Positions 7,229 through 10,267 of a DNA stretch of 10,267 bases are shown here, piece after piece. Under the pieces are notes generated by a model that had not been told where the DNA came from, did no database searches, and saw nothing but the letters and a program-made list of their open reading frames with translations. Within the stretch, counting starts at the first letter, position 1. The number at the start of each line of letters is the position of its first letter. Source of the DNA: Planctomycetota bacterium (GTDB taxonomy: Bacteria; Planctomycetota; UBA1135; UBA2386); NCBI GenBank assembly GCA_020425885.1, contig JAGQRA010000801.1:1-10267 (forward strand), given 5' to 3'. Both the position numbers and the translations under genes were made by a program.

Positions 7229-7514
7229 TGCCGGCACCCCGACTGCGGGGCCAAGCCACTGCCCGGCCGACACCGTCACCGCTCTCGGCGCCGGGTCGGA
7301 CTCGCAGCCATGCGCGCAGCCGCTCTTCGATCGCCGCATCGTCCAGCGCGGGGTTCGTGCGGCGCAGGTTCTGCCGCATCATGTCACAGCCGTACGCGAA
7401 CATCTGCAGCGACAGGCGCAGCTTCTCCGCCGCCGAGAGCTCGGTTGCCGGTTCGATCACGGGTCGCGCCACGGCGATGATGCTAATCACCCTGACCGGG
7501 CCCGGCCACGGCAC
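7221..7514 (-). CDS. Small antitoxin-like protein, MenA1 (Rv0078B)-like
   Basis: This is a small, charged, helical protein of up to 97 aa ending eight bases inside the nucleotidyltransferase gene. The conserved part is residues about 25-88: ELSAAEKLRLSLQMF, then MMRQNLRRTNP, then IEERLRAWLRVRPGAE and GD. I recognise this pattern (EKLRLAL..F..G..MMRQ.LRR..P...E.EI...L..WL..RPGAE.GD) from small proteins encoded just upstream of MenT1-like nucleotidyltransferases, including M. tuberculosis Rv0078B (MenA1), which binds and inhibits its toxin. The start is uncertain. The interval given uses the GTG at 7514, with further GTG codons at 7490, 7472 and 7460; the last would give a 79-aa protein beginning near the conserved core and is quite possible. 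No clear SD precedes any of them. It lies 57 bp downstream of wzt on the same strand, so may be read through from that operon or have its own promoter. Confidence 0.72.
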   Translation of the reverse strand: MPWPGPVRVISIIAVARPVIEPATELSAAEKLRLSLQMFAYGCDMMRQNLRRTNPALDDAAIEERLRAWLRVRPGAESGDGVGRAVAWPRSRGAGNG

Positions 7515-7571
7515 TTTCGTCAGCAGGGCGCGAGTCCGTCGTGCTGGACCGGGCCGACAGCCGCGCCGGAT

Positions 7572-8792
7572 TCAGGACGGCTGCCGGTCGGCCTTGGCCT
7601 CGATCGTCCAGCGGTGATCCTGCAGGAACAGGCCGAGGTCCTTGGTCCGGTTCTGCACGATCAGGCTCTCCTCCGCCGGCCGCTCGTGGAAGCGGTGCAC
7701 GCCGTTCTCGTCGAACAGCCAGATCGGGATCGTGAAGTCGCCGGACAGCAGCCGGATCTCGTCGAGGTGCAAGGTGACGTAGCCCTCGGCGAAGTCGAAG
7801 ACGATGTCGGAGAACTGCGTCGTATGGGCGAAGCACAGCGTGCCGTCGCTGCGCATCGCGCCGACCGCCAACGACAGCCTCTCCCGCCCGGCATTCCTGA
7901 CGTGGACGCGGATGGCGACGGCATCGCCCGGCGCGAAGGTGTTGCGCTCCTCGCCGGTGACCGGATCGAGCAGACGGGCGCCGAGGATCCGCGGGCCGTC
8001 GGGCCCGTTGTTCGGCGCCTCGGGCACGTCGTTGTGGGCGACGTGATCGCCGCTGCCGGCGACCTTGTTCTCGTGGGTGGCGTACTCGTTGGTGACCGTG
8101 ACCGAGTCGGCCAGCAGCTCGATGCGGCCGCCGCGCATCCAGATCGCGCGGTCGCAGATCTGCCGCACGTCGTAGAGCGAGTGCGAGCAGAAGAACATCG
8201 ACTTGCCGCGGCGCTTGAAGTCCCAGATCTTCTCGACGCACTTGCGGCGGAAGTTCATGTCGCCGACGGCGAGGATCTCGTCGATGATCATCAGGTCCGG
8301 CTCGGTCGCGATCGCGACGCTGAAGCCGAGCCGCGCCGCCATGCCCGACGAGTAGGTCCGTACCGGCGCGTTGATGAAGTCGCCGAGCTCGCTGAACTCG
8401 ACGATCTCGTCGACCTTCTTCTTCGCCTCCTTGCGCGAGAAGCCCATCATCGCCGCGTTCATGAAGATGTTCTCGCGGCCGGTGAACGACAGGTGGAAGC
8501 CGGCGCCGAGCTCGAGCAGGCTGGTGACGCGACCGCGCACGGTGTAGCGCCCGGCCGACGGATAGCTGGTGCCGCTCAGCACCTTGAGCAACGTCGACTT
8601 GCCGGCGCCGTTGGTGCCGACGAGACCCATGCATTCACCCGGATCGACGTGGAACGAGACGTCGCGCAAGGCGTGCACGGCACGATGACGCTGCTTCTTG
8701 TTCCAGGGCAGCCGCTCGAAGATGCGACCGTACGGGTTGCCGTAGAGCTTGTAGGTCTTGCTCAGGTTGCAGGCTTCGATGACCGGTTCCAT
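7572..8792 (-). CDS. wzt: Polysaccharide ABC exporter ATPase with C-terminal Wzt_C-like domain
   Basis: This 406-aa protein is the cytosolic motor subunit of a Wzm/Wzt glycan exporter. The ATPase domain (about 1-245) has Walker A GTNGAGKST (residues 59-67), the signature YSSGMAARL (147-155), Walker B LMIIDE (167-172) with catalytic E172, and an H-loop His in CSHS (H204). The N-terminal LSKTYKLYGNPYGRI and the ELGAGFH Q-loop region are typical of the KpsT/Wzt/TagH group. A second domain follows a linker (about 245-265): residues about 268-400 look like the beta-sandwich Wzt_C domain, which in E. coli O8/O9a types recognises the modified non-reducing end of the glycan before export. The ATG at 8790-8792 is preceded by GAGG at 8800-8797. 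Only 11 bp separate it from the end of cysNC upstream. Its membrane partner is probably the convergently encoded wzm at 5734-6624. Confidence 0.94.
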   Translation of the reverse strand: MEPVIEACNLSKTYKLYGNPYGRIFERLPWNKKQRHRAVHALRDVSFHVDPGECMGLVGTNGAGKSTLLKVLSGTSYPSAGRYTVRGRVTSLLELGAGFHLSFTGRENIFMNAAMMGFSRKEAKKKVDEIVEFSELGDFINAPVRTYSSGMAARLGFSVAIATEPDLMIIDEILAVGDMNFRRKCVEKIWDFKRRGKSMFFCSHSLYDVRQICDRAIWMRGGRIELLADSVTVTNEYATHENKVAGSGDHVAHNDVPEAPNNGPDGPRILGARLLDPVTGEERNTFAPGDAVAIRVHVRNAGRERLSLAVGAMRSDGTLCFAHTTQFSDIVFDFAEGYVTLHLDEIRLLSGDFTIPIWLFDENGVHRFHERPAEESLIVQNRTKDLGLFLQDHRWTIEAKADRQPS

Positions 8793-8796
8793 GTCG

Positions 8797-8800
8797 CCTC
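8797..8800 (-). promoter_or_regulatory. Shine-Dalgarno sequence of wzt
   Basis: On the minus strand AACGAGGCGACATG places GAGG four bases before the wzt ATG, inside the 11-bp gap after the cysNC stop. It is one of the clearer ribosome sites in a window where most starts lack one, and it supports the ATG at 8792. Confidence 0.55.
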
Positions 8801-8803
8801 GTT

Positions 8804-10267
8804 CTACCGCAGCAGACCGCGCTCGCGCAGGAAGGCGAGGATCTTGTCGACGTTGGCATCGACCGGGTCGGCGACCGTGTCGAGCACGATCTCCGGTGCC
8901 TTGCTGCGCTCGTAGGGCGCATCGACGCCGGTGACGTTGGCGATCTCGCCGGCCCGCGCCCGCCGATAGAGGCCGTCCTCGTCGCGCGCCTCGCAGGCCT
9001 CGACCGGAGCGTCGCACAGCACCTCGAAGAAGTTGTCGCCGCCGACGATCTGCCGCGCCTGCTGGCGTTCGAACTCGATCGGCGACACCAGCGCGACGAC
9101 CGTGCTGATGCCGAAGCCGCGGTTGAGCCGGCACAGCTCGGCGGCACGGCGCTGGTTCTCCCAGCGATCGGCACCGCTGAAGCCGAGGTCGCTGTTGATG
9201 CCCAGGCGCAGGATCTCGCCGTCGAGGACGTGGACCTGGCGCTGCGCCTCGAACAGCCGCTGCTCGAGCGCATAGGCGATCGACGACTTGCCCGATCGCG
9301 GCAGCCCGGTGATCCAGAGCACGAACGGCTCCTGACCGAGCCTGGCCTTGCGCGCCTCGGGGGTGACCAGGCGCTTCTTCTGCAGCCGCACGTTGGTACC
9401 TGCGTCGGCGCTGCCGGCGCGGCGCTGCGTGCTGTCCTCGGCGGTCTTGCGTTCGACGATCATCGCCGCCCCGACCGTCGCGTTGCTCAGACGATCGATC
9501 AGGATGAACGCGCCCATGTGCCGGTTCTTGCCGTAAGGGTCGGCGGCGAGCGGGCGGCTGCACTCGACGCGGATGCGTCCGACCTCGTTCATCTCGAGCT
9601 TGCCCGCCTGCTCGCGGTGCAGGTCGCCGACGTTGATGCGGTAGCGGATGTCGGTGACGACCGCCGGCGTCTGCGAGCAGACGTGCTTGACCAGGTACTG
9701 CTTGCCGACCTGCAGCGGTTCCTCGTTGAACCACACCACCATCGCCTCGACGGCGTTGCTCAGGGTCGGCGCGTTGTTCGGCGCGACGATGACATCGCCG
9801 CGGCTGGCGTCGATCTCGTCCACGAGCGTTACCGTGACGGCCATCGACGCGAACGCCTCGTCGAGGTTGCCGTCGAAGGTGACGATCGACTTGACCCTGC
9901 TCTGCTTGCCCGACGGCACCACGGCGATCGGGTCGCCGACGCGCAGCACACCGGACGCGATGGTGCCGGCGAAGCCGCGGAAGTTCAGGTCGGGCCGCAC
10001 CACGCGCTGCACCGGCAACCGCAGGTCGACGAGGTTGCGGTCGCTGGCGACGTGCACGGTCTCGAGGTGGTCGAGCAGCGGCGAGCCCTGGAACCACGGC
10101 ATGCTGGCGCCGCGGCTGACGACGTTCTCGCCCTTCAGCGCCGACATCGGGATGAAGTGGATGTCCCTCACCTGCAGGCGCGCGGCGAACTCGCTGTAGT
10201 CGGCGCGGATCTCCTCGAAACGCTGCTGGCTCCAGTCGACGAGGTCCATCTTGTTGACCGCGATGAC
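8804..10267 (-). CDS. cysNC: Bifunctional sulfate adenylyltransferase large subunit / APS kinase (CysN-CysC fusion), 5' end beyond the window
   Basis: This is the sulfate-activation enzyme: with CysD, the CysN GTPase part drives ATP + sulfate to APS, and the CysC part phosphorylates APS to PAPS. The gene is cut by the right edge; 487 codons are visible. The first readable residues are VIAVNKMDLVDW, the guanine-binding G4 motif (NKMD), so the P-loop and switch regions lie off-window; families of this type run about 600-640 aa. The CysN beta-barrel domains span about 9450-10267 (LPVQRVVRPDLNFRGFAG, SDAxx-like loops, NRHMGAFILIDR). A charged linker precedes the CysC domain (8804 to about 9345), with P-loop GLPRSGKSS (9281-9307), LDGE, GINSDLGFSGADRWENQRR, CEARDEDGLYRRARAGEI and TGVDAPYE. 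Several positions differ from the APS-kinase consensus (see findings). The stop is TAG at 8806-8804. It is followed by wzt after 11 bp. A cysD would be expected just beyond 10267. Confidence 0.93.
   Translation of the reverse strand, partial: VIAVNKMDLVDWSQQRFEEIRADYSEFAARLQVRDIHFIPMSALKGENVVSRGASMPWFQGSPLLDHLETVHVASDRNLVDLRLPVQRVVRPDLNFRGFAGTIASGVLRVGDPIAVVPSGKQSRVKSIVTFDGNLDEAFASMAVTVTLVDEIDASRGDVIVAPNNAPTLSNAVEAMVVWFNEEPLQVGKQYLVKHVCSQTPAVVTDIRYRINVGDLHREQAGKLEMNEVGRIRVECSRPLAADPYGKNRHMGAFILIDRLSNATVGAAMIVERKTAEDSTQRRAGSADAGTNVRLQKKRLVTPEARKARLGQEPFVLWITGLPRSGKSSIAYALEQRLFEAQRQVHVLDGEILRLGINSDLGFSGADRWENQRRAAELCRLNRGFGISTVVALVSPIEFERQQARQIVGGDNFFEVLCDAPVEACEARDEDGLYRRARAGEIANVTGVDAPYERSKAPEIVLDTVADPVDANVDKILAFLRERGLLR

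Noticed and set aside
7229..7339. Upstream ATG at 7339 for the nucleotidyltransferase (230 aa)
   Set aside because: The extra 37 residues lie entirely within the antitoxin gene, have no family resemblance, and the ATG at 7228 has a better ribosome site and an overlap typical of coupled pairs.
6625..7571. Direct repeats flanking the toxin-antitoxin pair as evidence of insertion
   Set aside because: Only a loose resemblance (ccgattca near 6643 and ccggattca near 7565) was found. It is too short and imperfect to count as a target-site duplication or attachment site.
7122..8915. Open frame of 597 codons on the plus strand opposite the TA pair and wzt
   Set aside because: It has no recognisable domain and shadow-type composition, while the minus strand holds Walker A/B and signature motifs of an ABC ATPase.
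8793..10097. Possible N-terminal extension of wzt giving an 841-aa fusion
   Set aside because: The frame is open upstream, but that part is Arg-rich shadow of cysNC. Wzt homology starts at the ATG at 8792, which has an SD.

Overview
The window is a GC-rich bacterial chromosome segment. The best clue to the host is the large exported protein at the left end. Its C-terminal module (small, glycine-rich, ending in a 'MLVTNGL' stretch) is of a kind I associate with secreted proteins of deep-branching Planctomycetota of the Pla/Poly30/Saltatorellus type. That assignment is an inference from memory of the family, not a search result. Most starts have weak or no Shine-Dalgarno sequence.

Layout. (1) 25-1938, minus: a signal-peptide-bearing, asparagine/threonine/aspartate-rich, lysine-poor secreted protein of unknown function. 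(2) 1939-2280: a non-coding divergent region. (3) 2281-6624, plus: four genes in a row, namely rdgB (nucleotide-pool sanitation), a SLC13/DASS-type anion permease with two cytosolic RCK_C domains, a cysQ-type PAP phosphatase, and a Wzm/KpsM-type ABC-2 polysaccharide permease. (4) 6647-7514, minus: an overlapping antitoxin/nucleotidyltransferase-toxin pair resembling MenA1/MenT1 of Mycobacterium tuberculosis. (5) 7572-10267, minus: a Wzt-type ABC ATPase with a C-terminal Wzt_C-like domain, and upstream of it (11 bp gap) a CysN-CysC fusion that runs off the right edge. The right-hand gene order in transcription direction is cysNC, wzt, antitoxin, toxin, and it meets wzm tail to tail.

How the genes may work together. 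The permease would import sulfate, CysN(C) (with a CysD that is not in the window) would make APS and then PAPS, and CysQ would remove the PAP left after sulfotransfer. The Wzm/Wzt pair would export a polysaccharide. Interleaving PAPS supply, PAP disposal and glycan export in one locus suggests a sulfated surface or capsular polysaccharide. No sulfotransferase or glycosyltransferase is in the window, so this remains a hypothesis. Two features stand out: the transporter subunits are encoded convergently and are separated by the toxin-antitoxin pair, and the sulfate-activating enzyme is tightly linked to the export ATPase. I saw no rRNA, tRNA, CRISPR array, insertion sequence or prophage gene.
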